A stretch of 64,000 nucleotides of DNA, from the NCBI GenBank assembly GCA_030710605.1, contig CP092884.1, forward strand, positions 24,409,483 to 24,473,482. The letters are read 5' to 3'. Both the position numbers and the translations under genes were made by a program. Below are positions 43,030 to 54,043 of the stretch, in pieces. The notes under the pieces were generated by a model. The model searched no databases. It saw only the letters and a list, made by a program, of their open reading frames with translations, and was not told where the DNA came from. This DNA comes from Cordylochernes scorpioides (Eukaryota; Arthropoda; Arachnida; Pseudoscorpiones; Chernetidae). Every line of letters starts with the position of its first letter. Within the stretch, counting starts at the first letter, position 1.

Positions 43030-43735
43030 GTACTGAACAAAGAAAACATATCAATTCGACCACAGACCTGAACCATAAGGCAGAATGAATAAATTAAATT
43101 AAAATATTTGTTTGTGACTCTTTGGTGTTAGTGTCGATAGCCTAAGGTCAAAGATCGTAATACTTTAATTGGTTGATAGAAGATGGTAATTAATTTGTTA
43201 TAGAAAATACATATCAAAATACTTATTCACAGGGTTAAGCATGAAATGAATCAAGACTATAAGTGAGATTGAGAGAAATAATAAAGAAAATTCAAAAATT
43301 GGTGTTGTCCCTGTTGTGGTAGGAGGCATGTGGGAGACAAAGTGTGTGTATGCAGTTATGCGCATGTGTTTTTATTGTTCATTACAGTACTTGTGATTAT
43401 AGAAAATGTATGAATTGGATCACAGATTTGAATTACAAGGCAATATGGATCAATCCAATTAAAATATCCGTGTGTGACTCTTTGGCCCCAGCGCCAATAG
43501 ACTAAGGCGAAAGATCGAAATATTTTAGTTGGTTGACAAATTGTCAGTACATTCATATCAAAATATTTATCTCTAGGGTTAAATATGAAGTGAATTGACA
43601 CTAAAAGTGAGATTGGGAGAAAGAACAAAGAAAATTTAAAAAATGTTTGCCGTTGTTGTCATGGGAGGAGGCATGTGGGTAGATTGTATGTATGTCACTA
43701 TGCACCTGTGTGTGTATTGTTCACCATAATTTTTT
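43030..43735. repeat. Tandem duplication, unit about 350 bp
   Basis: Two successive copies (about 43040-43395 and 43400-43735) share GTGTGACTCTTTGG, AAAGATCG(T/A)AATA, TCATATCAAAATA-like and GTGAGATTG(A/G)GAGAAA, ending each time with GGAGGCATGTGGG and a TG-rich stretch. No ORF is conserved between copies. Confidence 0.8.
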
Positions 43736-43749
43736 GTGATCAAAGAAAG

Positions 43750-44240
43750 AGCACCAATTGGCTTTACTCACCTATAAATCTCTTCGATCAATGAATATCT
43801 GGATTAAAATAGAAGAAAGAGTTGAAAAAGATTTTAAAATTTATAAAATTTGCCCTTGTTGTGTGTGGTGGGAACTATATGTGTGTGCCACATGTGTATT
43901 AGTCTGTGTGTGTGTTTTTGTGTATTTTTTACAGATTAAGTGTGTGTATATATTCTTGTGTTCGTGACTTTTCCCCATTGTAGTTACAACCAAGGGTTTT
44001 TCCCAAAAGGAGTAATTATGTGTGAATATTTCATGTTTACTCTTAAACATTAGTATATATGTTCAATGACAAGTTTCAAGCAGTTCGTATTATTATTAAC
44101 AAATATTAACAAGGTTTATATTTCCAATAAAACCCACCAATATGTCTCCTTTTTTCTAAAATTAAACCATAAGTACACCCAAAAATCCATGTAATTATCA
44201 AGATCACTACAATATTTCTACATTGGACGATCGAAAGTAA
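43750..44240. repeat. Segmental duplication, copy B (empty sites)
   Basis: Collinear with 40060-42800 but lacks both mariners. At the mariner 1 site it reads GGAACTATATGTGTG, and at the mariner 2 site AAGGTTTATATTTCC. Confidence 0.85.
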
Positions 44241-44379
44241 AGACAGTAGAGGTTTGTTTATGTGTGAAGGAAAAATTCGTGCTAGATGGGTATATTTATT
44301 AACATTAATACTAGCTTGAATATATTATTTTGTTTCATTTTCTATAGACAAATTACTACAACTAAATGAAAGAAGAAAA

Positions 44380-44480
44380 ATATATAATATGAATGGCCTG
44401 GCTCATCAGTGGTGAAATCTTTTCCAATAGATACGCCAATTTAATCGATCAGAATGATACAATTATTATATAGTCTGTTT
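44380..44480 (-). repeat. Half MITE, hammerhead-like family
   Basis: GGCCTGGCTCATCAGTGGTG is conserved but the GAAA strand has become GTAT on minus. The other arm is missing. Confidence 0.6.
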
Positions 44481-44514
44481 TGTGCTGATAGAGTTTGCAT
44501 TTTATAAATTACTA

Positions 44515-45250
44515 GTCTAATGACCCGTTCAACGCCTGAGTTTTACCTGAGATCATTTCTTACTCAACGCCGTCATTACGTCTTTTGTCACTTTTATCAA
44601 ACGTCCCGCTCCACCTTCCTCACACAATAATCCCCATCGCGCCGTGAGGGGCCCCACGTGGGCCATCCTGCCATAGCTGGATCCCACCCATCTTCCCCAA
44701 CTTTACTTCTCTCAGTTACCGCAGTGAGGCGCTGGTTGCGAATGAAATAGGGAAATGTGTTAATAACTCCAAGGATATTCGAGATAAAAGCCTGATAATT
44801 CGACTATACATTTTTCCAGATTCAACTCTATACTGTTAAAATTTAAGCCAGATTAGTTACGTATTGTGGACATGTATAGCCGACAAACATACATACACTG
44901 ACTTATATATAATGTCGAACCCTTGGTTTGATCATGATTGTTACATAGCGCGCGCGAAAAATACCATAAAAGAAACTCTAGAAATATTTACCAAATCGAA
45001 CAAAGATTTAGACCGTTTAGAAAATGTTGAAACAAGGAATAAATATACGTTAATTATCAATTTTAAAAAGAAAAAATGCGATAACCTATGCACGGTGGAT
45101 TCTGTGACCACTGGACATACGTCGGACCTGGAGGCTGTTGGGTTCTGAACTGCCTGGAGTATAGGAGCTCCATCTATGCTTCCTTCCTGTGGTACATCTG
45201 TATAAGACTGGTGGTCTTAATAAAGCTGTATGTGTGTATGTATATATGAT
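44515..45250 (+). mobile_element. Retroposon with LINE endonuclease-RT linker fragment
   Basis: Starts near CTAGTCTAATGACCCGTTC, similar to a block at 55.57 kb, and ends with AATAAAGCTGTATGTGTG and TGTATGTA-type repeats. The frame 44903-45100 reads NPWFDHDCYIARAKNTIKET, like the linker between endonuclease and RT in LINEs. It is probably a deletion derivative of an RTE-like LINE. Confidence 0.45.
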
Positions 45251-45700
45251 CAAAGTGAAAACATCATGGTCTCCAGGAAAAGTTCCTTTTAAAAATATCT
45301 AAAGTTATACTTCAGCTTTCGAGTCTGAAAGCTTTTCTTTCTATACGATAGCAAAATAAAATAAATCACTAATAGGGCATAAATCATAATCAATATTCCC
45401 CAGATTGTCCTTCACACCCACAGGTAAACAATTTTTTAGAAAAGGATTTTTTGCCTGTAGAAGGGTCGTATAAAACCCGAAAGCTTGTAAACTCGTTAAA
45501 AGTGTAATAAAGAAACTTATCCTCGGAGATTTATATTTGTGATTAATCTAATTGATACAGAGGGTTATAATTCTAATATGTTGAAATGTAGTGTGTGTGT
45601 GTTATGCTGTTGGAGATCTGTAGTGTGGCATGTTGGTTATAATCAGTCGTGGTGGTTGAGTGATGGGTGGTAAGGACACACAGAATCCAGAGGTCCCGTG
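45251..45700. other. Penelope-type repeat remnants, no gene
   Basis: GTAGAAGGGTCGTATAAAAC, then CCCGAAAGCTTGTAAACTCG and TAATAAAGAAAC near 45455-45515 resemble repeats at 63.0-63.2 kb. A short GT run lies at about 45590-45602. Confidence 0.4.
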
Positions 45701-45708
45701 TGGAAATA

Positions 45709-47101
45709 CAAGGTATGTCCCATAAGTTCCCGGACTGGGTCCATAAAAAAATGAAAAATGTAAATGAATTTAACTGTTTATTATAGAAAAAATATCTGGC
45801 TACACGGTGGTACCAATATCGAGGCGGTACTTGCGCGCGCGCCAAGGTTATTCTAATTTATTTAAAGGTCACACCTAGCGCTGCGGCGATTTTACGATGG
45901 AACAAAAATTGAAGCAGAGGATTTGCATATATTTTTGTGTGAAACTTTAAATATCAGCAACCGAAACTTTTGAAATGCTTAATAAAGCATTCCCCAATGA
46001 CGCCCCAAAGAGAACAACTGTTTTTGAATGACATTCTAGATTTAAAGCTGGCAGAATTTCCAGTGAAGATGATCCTCGTCAAGGACGCCCAAAATTTCAA
46101 AGGACTGATGAAAATGTGCAAAAAATCACCGATTTGATAAAAGAAAATCCTCGAACCACTTTGCTGGAGCTAGAGCAAGACACAGGCATCTCTAAAACAA
46201 CGATTGGAAGGATCGTAACCGAAGATTTGAAGCTCAAAAAGACTCCTGCAAAATTCATCCCAAGATTCCTCACCAATGAGCAAAAACTGTGTCGGCTTGC
46301 AACCTGTGAGGACATGATGGAAATGACAAGAACGGATCCAGAATGGAAAGACAAGATAATCACAGGCGACGAGACATGGGTCTATGGCTATGACCCTGAA
46401 ACCAAACCTCAATCTGCCGAGTGGAGAGGTTAGGGTGAGCCTAGACCCAAAAAATCCAGAAACAAGGTACGTACGTCTCTTGACCTCACGGACAATACAG
46501 CAGCTACATTATGCACCCATGATTGACCGAGAAGTCCTCACTTCTTTTTTCTTGATTTAGTTCATTTTGTCTCCTCTCTAATTATAAAGATGTTGCTGTG
46601 TCACCTCATAAGCATAAATAAATAAATAAATAAAAAAGGAAATGTATTTGGGCATTCTTCGCCGTCTAAGGGAAGCGATTCGAAAAAAAGGCCAGAAAAA
46701 TAGACTAATGGTGGCTGGATCCTACACCATGACAATGCTCGCCCTCACACAGCGCACTTGATGACTAGCTTTTTGGCGAAAAACGGGACACAAATCCTAC
46801 TTCAACCACCCTATTTCCCAGGCATCGCACCAAATGACTTTTTCCTGTTCCCCAAACTTAAAGCAGTTCTAAAAGGAAGACATTTTGACACCAGGGATGA
46901 CATAATAGAAAAATCGCCGTTAGCATTGAAGAGCATTCCAAAAGAGGCTTATAAAAACTGTTTCGACAATTGGGAGAAACGATGGCGCTGGTGCGTTGAA
47001 GCAAGGGGGGATTACTTTGAAAAGTTTTAATAAAAATAAAATTAAAAAATCTTACCTTTTTTTTTATGGACCCAGTCCGGGAACTTATGGGACATACCTT
47101 G
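45709..47101 (+). mobile_element. Mariner element 3, 1,393 bp
   Basis: Inverted ends CAAGGTATGTCCCATAAGTT with TA on both sides. It sits next to R1-type LINE sequence and probably split its ORF2. Confidence 0.95.
45898..47030 (+). pseudogene. Mariner transposase, several stops and an insertion
   Basis: ATG at 45898 (MEQKLKQRICIYFCVKL). Stops replace Trp near 46028. The open central part has IITGDETWVYGYDPETKPQS (first Asp). From about 46470 to 46632 foreign sequence ending in (AAAT)n interrupts it, like a small SINE. Coding resumes as LGILRRLREAIRKK, with HHDNARPHTAHL (second Asp) and GIAPNDFFLFPKL (third Asp; the usual SPD before it reads PGI). Non-functional. Confidence 0.85.
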
Positions 47102-47103
47102 TA

Positions 47104-48790
47104 TATCGGGGAGGAAAGAAAGAAGGTCCGAGAACAAACCTTAGAACAACTGGTGTCGAGACCACCTCGGTGAGAACTGTCCCTTGATCGACGACGACTT
47201 TCAGTTCCGGGCTAATTGTCCAATATAGGGCATGGACTTCTAGCCCACTCTTCATGGCTGCAGACGCGATGTCAGGTAGCAAGGGATCCTAGAATCTGGC
47301 GGCAGGAGATGTCTCGCAGGGATGGTGGAAATGTTGGGCAAGCAGGGGAACAGCGCCAGGGTGCAGTGAGGCAGGAGTCTTGATTAGGCCAGGCATCTAG
47401 TAGAAGTGGCAGATGGAATTGGAGGCAGAAAGTCTTTGAAGCCTAGAACTTGAGGGCCCTAGACTTCAGGATGGGGCAGCTTGAGGCTCTCGCCTCGTTC
47501 TTGTCTGGAAGGCCCTTGGAGCAGCAGTTGGCACATTTGGAGGTGCGCTGGTCAGCAATGGATGGGCAGGCGCGGCCTTCATGGTTGTCTTCACCGCAGT
47601 GGAAGCACTTAGGAGCTCTGGTGCATTGGGCAGAGTTGTGGCCGAAGCCACAGCAGCGGAAGCAGACGCGGGCGCGGATGGAATGCTCGAAGTTGAGGAT
47701 TACTCCATCCACCACGATTCTCCCGCGAACGCCCAGGGCTCTAAAGGTCTTCAGGTCCACCTCGATGAAGGCGGTGCAGGTCCCATTTCTGGGGGGAGAA
47801 CGGTGCGCAACGCGCACCAACTTGCCCCCAGGAATTTTTCTAACAGCAGCGGTTTCCAGGAAGGTCTCCTCAATTGTGGTGTTGGATGTCTCCTCATCCA
47901 CTTTGAAGAGGCAGATTCGTGGCAGGATCTCCTTCTGCTGGCGGGCCTTCATTCCATCCAACTTGCTGGCCAGGGAGGTTGTCACCTCAGGGATGGTGTC
48001 AGGATTACTGGAGTGGAGGACCAGCTTCCCCTTGGTGCGCAGGGAGGCCCAAACGCCTTGGGGGAGAGAGTGGGCAGCGCGGACAGCTTTGAGCATCTCC
48101 CTTGGGTCAGCCTGTGGGTCATCTGAGATGACCACTGTGTGGGCCGCCGATTTTTCTCAATGGAGGATCACTTGGGCGGCCGCAGGCTTGGAGACGCGGG
48201 AAGGCGCAGGTTTTGAAAGACCTTTCATGTTTGTCCTCTTTGCAGGCGGGTTGGGAGCCTCAGACTGCTTCCTTTTGGTTGGAGCAGGAGAAGGCAAGGT
48301 GGAGGCAGGCTTCTTGGAAGGGAGAGCAGCAGGGGCAGGAGTAGCGGGCTTGATTGGGTCAGTTTGGGAGCTGGTTTCCTTGCAGGAAGGAGCTGGGCTG
48401 GTTTGGGTGCTGTGGCAAGCAGTCTTGAGCTGGTTGGCCTCCATAACTTCGTCCAGCTCCGCGAAGGCTTCGAGGGTGCCAGAGAGGTTCTCTACTTCAG
48501 CAAGGAGGGCCTTGGCCAGCTCAGTCCGCATGGCGATGAAGTGGATAAGGTCCTCATGCAGGGTCTTCAGGGCGGGATGGCCAATGGCGCGCAGGATGTC
48601 GTGGTTGCGTGAGATCACCATTTCTTCCTCCTTCTCCAGGGCAGCGACGTCCACAATGGGCTTGCGTGCTTTCTTCCGCTTTTTCTTAGCTAGGTCCATT
48701 GCTAGAGCAAGGAAGCAGAGATGTGACCAGGTAGAGAGCTAGCTGGCAACTGTCTGAGAGTCCCTTGATCGTCACATCCAGCCGCTTTTA
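47104..48790 (-). mobile_element. R1-type LINE fragment: 5' leader, ORF1 and start of ORF2
   Basis: GC-rich block unlike its surroundings. ORF1 fills 47443-48699 on minus. Beyond it, a minus frame at 47282-47085 (LPDIASAAMKSGLEVHALYW) could be the start of an endonuclease. The block ends at the mariner; a continuation in the same frame may extend to about 45640 beyond it. Confidence 0.65.
47443..48699 (-). pseudogene. LINE ORF1 (gag-like) with CCHC knuckles, one stop
   Basis: ATG at 48699 (MDLAKKKRKKARKPIVDVAA). The first part is Lys-rich and then Pro/Ala/Thr-rich. A TGA at 48157-48159 interrupts the frame, which then continues in phase. The C-terminal part has a RRM-like gag region (LPRICLFKVDEETSNTTIEE) and knuckles CFRCCGFGHNSAQC and CFHCGEDNHEGRAC, then a third partial one (CANC...CP). 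About 418 codons in all. Its high GC and long open frame suggest a fairly young insertion. Confidence 0.85.
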
Positions 48791-49555
48791 AACCGATTTA
48801 AGTAAGATAAATCCCCTAGGGGAGAATGAAGACTTGACACTTGTTTACCAAGGGGGTTGTTTTTTAACCCGGCTATCTTCCCTCTTTCCTTGTACTCCCA
48901 CACAGGCCATTTTATTTATATATTTCTAAATATTATTATATATATATCCTCATTCAATCAACTTATAGCTATGCCTATAGAATGATTATAAAGATCCGAA
49001 AGAATTGCAAGAATGGAGAAACGCATTGTTACTTTTTATATTCTTTTTTATATACACACACTATATATAAATTTTCTCTTCTAATATAAACTCCTTTGCG
49101 TAACTCTAAATTTGTCCATTATTTACGAACCTATTTACAAAATATTTCTTCTATGTAATCTTACTTCAATATAAATTCTGTAGAGGACACTAGATCGACT
49201 GGCAATTTATAATCCGCTATATAATCTCTGAAAGTATCATTTTTTATAACCCTCATCTAATATATCTAAAAACAGTCGTTGGTTCACATTAAAATCCTAT
49301 TAAATCCATTGATGAGTAAAAACATTTGAGATAGCAATTAGAAACCTAATTTATTTTGGAAAGAATAAATTACATTTATCTCATTGGGTTGTCCGAAATA
49401 TTATTTTGATGTGTAATATGATACCATAGCATTTTTGATTATATTTTTAATAAATCAATACCTATAGGGCTTTCTTTAATGTTTGTTAGAGTTTGTTAAT
49501 CATCAATGGAGATGGCAAATAATTAAAATACAACTAAAGATAACAACAAATCAAC
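48791..49555. other. AT-rich, no gene
   Basis: No supported open frame, repeat edge or RNA gene. Confidence 0.4.
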
Positions 49556-50190
49556 TTTTGATCGTGGAATTAAAGCTGCTAATGGCTTGCGCCATCTGTC
49601 AGAATAAATTTCAACTAATTGTTGATTTTGAATTATGGTGAATTAACAAAATATCCTTTCTTGACTAATCAAGAAAAGCTAACCGCGTATTTTTAGGCTG
49701 TTCACTCTCAGCAGTGTGGTGCAAGCTTTACCTCAATGACTAATAAATCTGGTCTTTGGGATATCCCGAAAAATCACGAAAAATCATTCAGGAATAATTG
49801 AAAAATCATCGATTTGTTAGCAATCATTCCGACAGATGGCACAAGCTATGAGCAAGTGTAAGTTGCACGGTTAGGAGATGCCTTTTTTTCTTAATTCATC
49901 CACTTGATCCTAAATACAATTTCACTTTTGTACTATTTTTCACATAGCATGGCGTTCGCGCCGTTAGAAACGCCTAAGTGGTTAACTTTTCTTGATTAAT
50001 CAAGAAAGGGCATTTGGCCAATTATTGAATAATTAAAAATCAACAATTAGTTTATATTTATTTCGACGGATGGCGCAAGCCAGCAACTTTCAGTTCAACG
50101 ATCAGATGCCTTTTTTCTTAATTAATCCACCTGTGAGAGAGATCACAGTACAATTCCACTTTTGTACTATTTTCCACATCTTTTGCTAAC
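49556..50190. repeat. Cluster of ATGGCGC-type MITE fragments
   Basis: Three units: inverse at 49570-49640 (GCCATCTGTCAGAATAAATT), direct at 49800-49940 and 50020-50180 (TTCGACGGATGGCGCAAGCC). TTTTCTTGATTAATCAAGAAA at about 49988-50008 joins ends of adjacent units. Confidence 0.65.
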
Positions 50191-50569
50191 TCTTTTTCTT
50201 GACCTTTCGGCCTGCGCTATTGTCGTATTTTTCAATGCTATAACACTCTAAATATAAATATTTAAAATATATATTCTAAAATGAAATTAAGAATATTTTG
50301 TTAGAGTAGATTATCTAGAAAATAAAAGTTCTCTGGAAATCTAATAGATGAAATATGAATTATTAAAATCTAAAACAATGAGTATCTCTTAAATTTATTT
50401 AAAAAAACAAAGATGGTAAAATTTATATAAACTTCTATGGCTTTATTATTCCATTAGTGAAATATTCGCGTAACTTTAAAGCACTTTTTATTTTGAACAT
50501 AATGTTTTTATCATTATTACCCCTAGTACACGTGTTACAGGTCAAGATAATCATGGCGATTATTTAGCG

Positions 50570-51440
50570 ACTGCTTTTAATACAAATGCACCTGATGTGT
50601 AGACATGTAGAAATCAGTTCGACTCTTGCACTTACAAGATGCTAGACTCCCATTCAGTTACTCTTTCTCATTGATGGGGTTGAACTTTTGCAAGAATCGG
50701 GGATTTTGAGGCGATTTTTCTTCATAAAAAAAAGTTTCCAATGCGGGAGAATTCATTGCAAATGTACCTAATGTGTAGACATGTAGAAAGCAGTTCGAAT
50801 CTTGCACTTACAAGATGCTAGACTCCCATTCAGTTATTTACACTCACTGATGGAGTTGAACTTTTGCAAGAATCGGGGATCTTTGAGGCAATTTTTCTTC
50901 ATTAAAAAAAGGTGTCCAATGCGGGAGCTTTCAATGCAAATGCACCTAATGTGTAGACATGTAGGAAACAGTTCGACTCTTACACTTACAAGAATGCTAG
51001 ACTCCTATTTAGTTACTTGTACTTACAGATGGAGTTGAACTTTTACAAGAATCGGATATCTTTGAGGCAATTTTTCTTTATTAAAAAGGTGTCCAAAGCG
51101 GGAGCTTTCAATGCAAATGCACCTAATGTGTAGACATGTAGAAAGCAGTTCGACCCTTGCACTTACAAGATGCTAGACTCCCATTTAGTTACTTGTACTC
51201 ACTGATGGGGTTGAACTTTTGCAAGAATCGAGTATCTTTGAGGCAATTTTTCTTGATTAAAAAAGTGTCCAAAGCGGGAGCTTTCAATGCAAATGCACCT
51301 AATGTGTAGACATGTAGAAATCAGTTCAACTCTTGCACTTACAAGATGCTAGACTCCCATTTAGTTACTTGTACTCACTGATGGAGTTGAATATTTGCAC
51401 AAATCGGGGATCTTTAAGGCAAATTTTCTTTATTAAAAAA
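50570..51440 (+). repeat. Tandem array, five copies of a ~177-bp unit
   Basis: GTGTAGACATGTAG starts at 50597, 50772, 50951, 51128 and 51304 (spacing 175-179). Each unit also has CAGTTCGACTCTTGCACTTA, GATGCTAGACTCC and GTTGAACTTTTGCAAGAATC. Copies are roughly 90% alike. Short ORFs inside just reflect the repeat. Confidence 0.95.
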
Positions 51441-51515
51441 GGTTCAATGCGGGATTCGATCCCGGGTCGCGATGGTCAAAATTCGACGGTTATATCATAC
51501 GTCTATCAACCTCCT
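51441..51515 (-). repeat. Possible tRNA-like SINE fragment
   Basis: On minus, CCCGGGATCGAATCCCGC resembles a tRNA T-arm with B box GATCGAATC. No convincing A box or acceptor stem is present. Confidence 0.3.
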
Positions 51516-52535
51516 GGAAATATTTGAGAAAATGCGAGTTGAAGTTGTTGGTTTCATTAAAGAAAGTTATATAAATATTTTCAAAAAACTTACGTAATAT
51601 GTTTCTTTATTACAGTTTTTGTAATAAAGAAACATATTTCCCAAGGATTTTTGATATTTTATAAAAATAAATCGCAATTTTTGTATATCTAAAAGAAAAT
51701 TCTTGAGAAATCTTGGATTGTCAGCTACAGAGGCGTGATCTATTACAATGTTTGTTACAGAGGAATTCCTTATCAAAGTCTGATTCTGAAGATCATCACT
51801 TCACGTAAACCAACACATTCAGGTAGAAATCTCTTATTACGAATATATCAATATATTTTTCAAAAATACATTAAAGAGATAAAAACAATCTAGCTGTACT
51901 ATATTTCGATGATACTATGAAACACGAGTGCTTATTTTTAAAAACAAATGAAATCAACTTTCTAATGTCCTTACGGCGTTGAAAAATATACCCAATATTT
52001 TTCATCGCTGTAAGAGAAGTAGAAAGCTTGTTCCATTTGGTTTAAAATAAACAATGGTGTTTTAGAGTCTGCGTTTTATTTCTTATATATAGATGAAGCG
52101 CTATTGTCTTATGTTTGATACATAATGTACCAAGTGTTTGTGAAGGAGTGACTATAAAATCATGTTTGTTCTTGGTGTATTCTGTTTGTTACTGCTCTAC
52201 ACACCATCATTTCTTTCACTTTCCAATTAAAAATCACAAAAAAAGCAAACAATTCATATAGAATTCTGAATACGGATCACTTTCTCCATAATATAATAAA
52301 TTCTATTTCCCTTCTTTTTCCAAATATATCATTTTCAGAGGAGGCTTAGATAAATCCAAGTGGGAAAACGGGTTGAAACATTAAAGAAACTAATATCATA
52401 GACAAATCAACAGCGTTTGATCTATTTAGACTGACACATCCTGAATTTTGTGCACCTATATTTAAGTGTATATATTGTATATTAACCTTATTATAACAAT
52501 TTGTTAAAAATCAAAAATCATCATTCTGAATAGAA
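51516..52535. other. AT-rich with short palindromes, no gene
   Basis: TATGTTTCTTTATTACAG and its inverse form a near-perfect hairpin at about 51598-51635. At 51968-52035 CTTACGGCGTTGAAAAATAT and ATATTTTTCATCGCTGTAAG form the outer arm of the palindromic MITE family with its middle lost. Confidence 0.5.
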
Positions 52536-52900
52536 TCTTTAAGTCCAAAACTTCCTAGACAGAGAAGATTGTGCTTGATTGTAAATAGACATCACTTGAA
52601 AGCTCTGATTGTTGACAGCTGCAACAATACACTCTGTGTGCCTACAGCCAATATTGTCCTCCACGATCATCGACCTGAACTTGACGACCAAAGACTCACT
52701 CAGTTCCGTTGGACTCTGAAGACTTATCTAGGATGAACGAGGAATGAATTTTCATATCTAGGACCTCCTGATACTGAGGACTTGCAGGATTGAGTCATTC
52801 TACACCACCGGACCTGGACAACCACGGACTTGTCTAGATCAACACTGTCGGACCTCCCTCCATATGGACCACGTGAGTAAAAACGTCATTTGAAAACATT
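52536..52900 (+). other. GC-richer island with splice-donor-like end, unassigned
   Basis: The base composition changes abruptly (CGGACCTGGACAACCACGG). No long ORF is present. GACCACGTGAGTAAAA near 52866-52881 would be a good splice donor, so a non-coding exon is possible; an LTR or element leader is equally possible. Confidence 0.25.
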
Positions 52901-54040
52901 TCACACGCGTTACACCAGACACATGACCTCAACCACAGTTTTACATTCGAGCATTTAATGTAAACACTTAGTGAACACACTAGATAGATATACTAGCCTA
53001 ACTGGTCTATCTAGCCTAATTTAACCTAACTTAATCCAACTTGGAATAAGTTTCAAATTGGTTGAGTTATCTCACAACATAGCCATTATATCTTTTTAAA
53101 TCGGAGAATCCACATTATATATATATATATATAACTATCTTTGTTTACATTTATATATAGGAATGCTCTATTAGATATGCTTCTGTAAAATATACATATT
53201 TCTTGTTTTTCAAAACGTTTTCCCTATATATATAGGACACCTCTCCCATCAAAATAAACGTCAAAACTAGACGCCATCTATTTACAGTCACACAAACTAG
53301 CGGCCTCGGGTCGGTAGAAAAAAATATATCTGTTTTATATTTTAAAATAATAGTTTTTATGGTATTGTGAAATCTTTAATAATCCTGATAACAAGCAATG
53401 AGCCAGCAAAGCTTAAAACTTGAAATGCCACAATTCCCAGTACAATCTAATGATAGCGGTTTCAAATGAGATGTACAAGACTTGTAGATATAACTTGTAT
53501 TCTCCCAAAAGAATTTTTACTTAAGAATAGTTCTCCCTCCTTTACAAAATATTTTCAAACCAAATTGTTGGAAAAGAAGTTCGAGGCAGCCAATGGGAGG
53601 CCGACGGAGGGGGCTAAGGGGATGCAGCGGCTGAGATGAGGAAAACAAAAAAAGAATAATTTGTAAACAACTTTTGAACAGGAGGATTTGCCCCGATTCC
53701 CCGATTCTCATAGTGTAAATACATTTAAAATATATAATTCATTAAATAATCCTTTACTATTTTCTTAATTGATAATAAATATAATTTTCCCTCTCCTGTT
53801 TTCGTCGTATATTTTAAAAGTGGTACAAGCAGCGACACCTCAACTTTGAACCTTCAACCCCACCGACCAAGAATAGAGGTGACTGACTCCCTCTATAGAA
53901 CTGTCGTCACAACACAGAGTGGCGGTGAAATCACAATACATATATTATTAATACATATCCCCCATCCTTCATAAAAATTGTATCAAAAAGCAATCATATC
54001 TAAGTTTTCTAATATTATTACCTATAATATATGAAGGAAT
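52901..54040. other. AT-rich, MITE fragment at 53235-53315, no gene
   Basis: An (AT)n run lies at 53112-53132. GACGCCATCTATTTACAG with CTAGCGGCCTCGGGTCGG near 53270-53312 is a piece of the CGCCATCTATTG MITE family. Confidence 0.5.
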
Positions 54041-54043
54041 ATA

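Noticed and set aside
47450..48742. Plus-strand open frame of 430 codons
   Set aside because: It mirrors the GC-rich LINE ORF1 on minus, which has zinc knuckles. GC-rich antisense frames are often open by chance.
50802..51527. Repeated 64-78-codon ORFs starting MHLQDARLPFSY
   Set aside because: They are phase copies within the ~177-bp array, with diverging C-termini and no domain.
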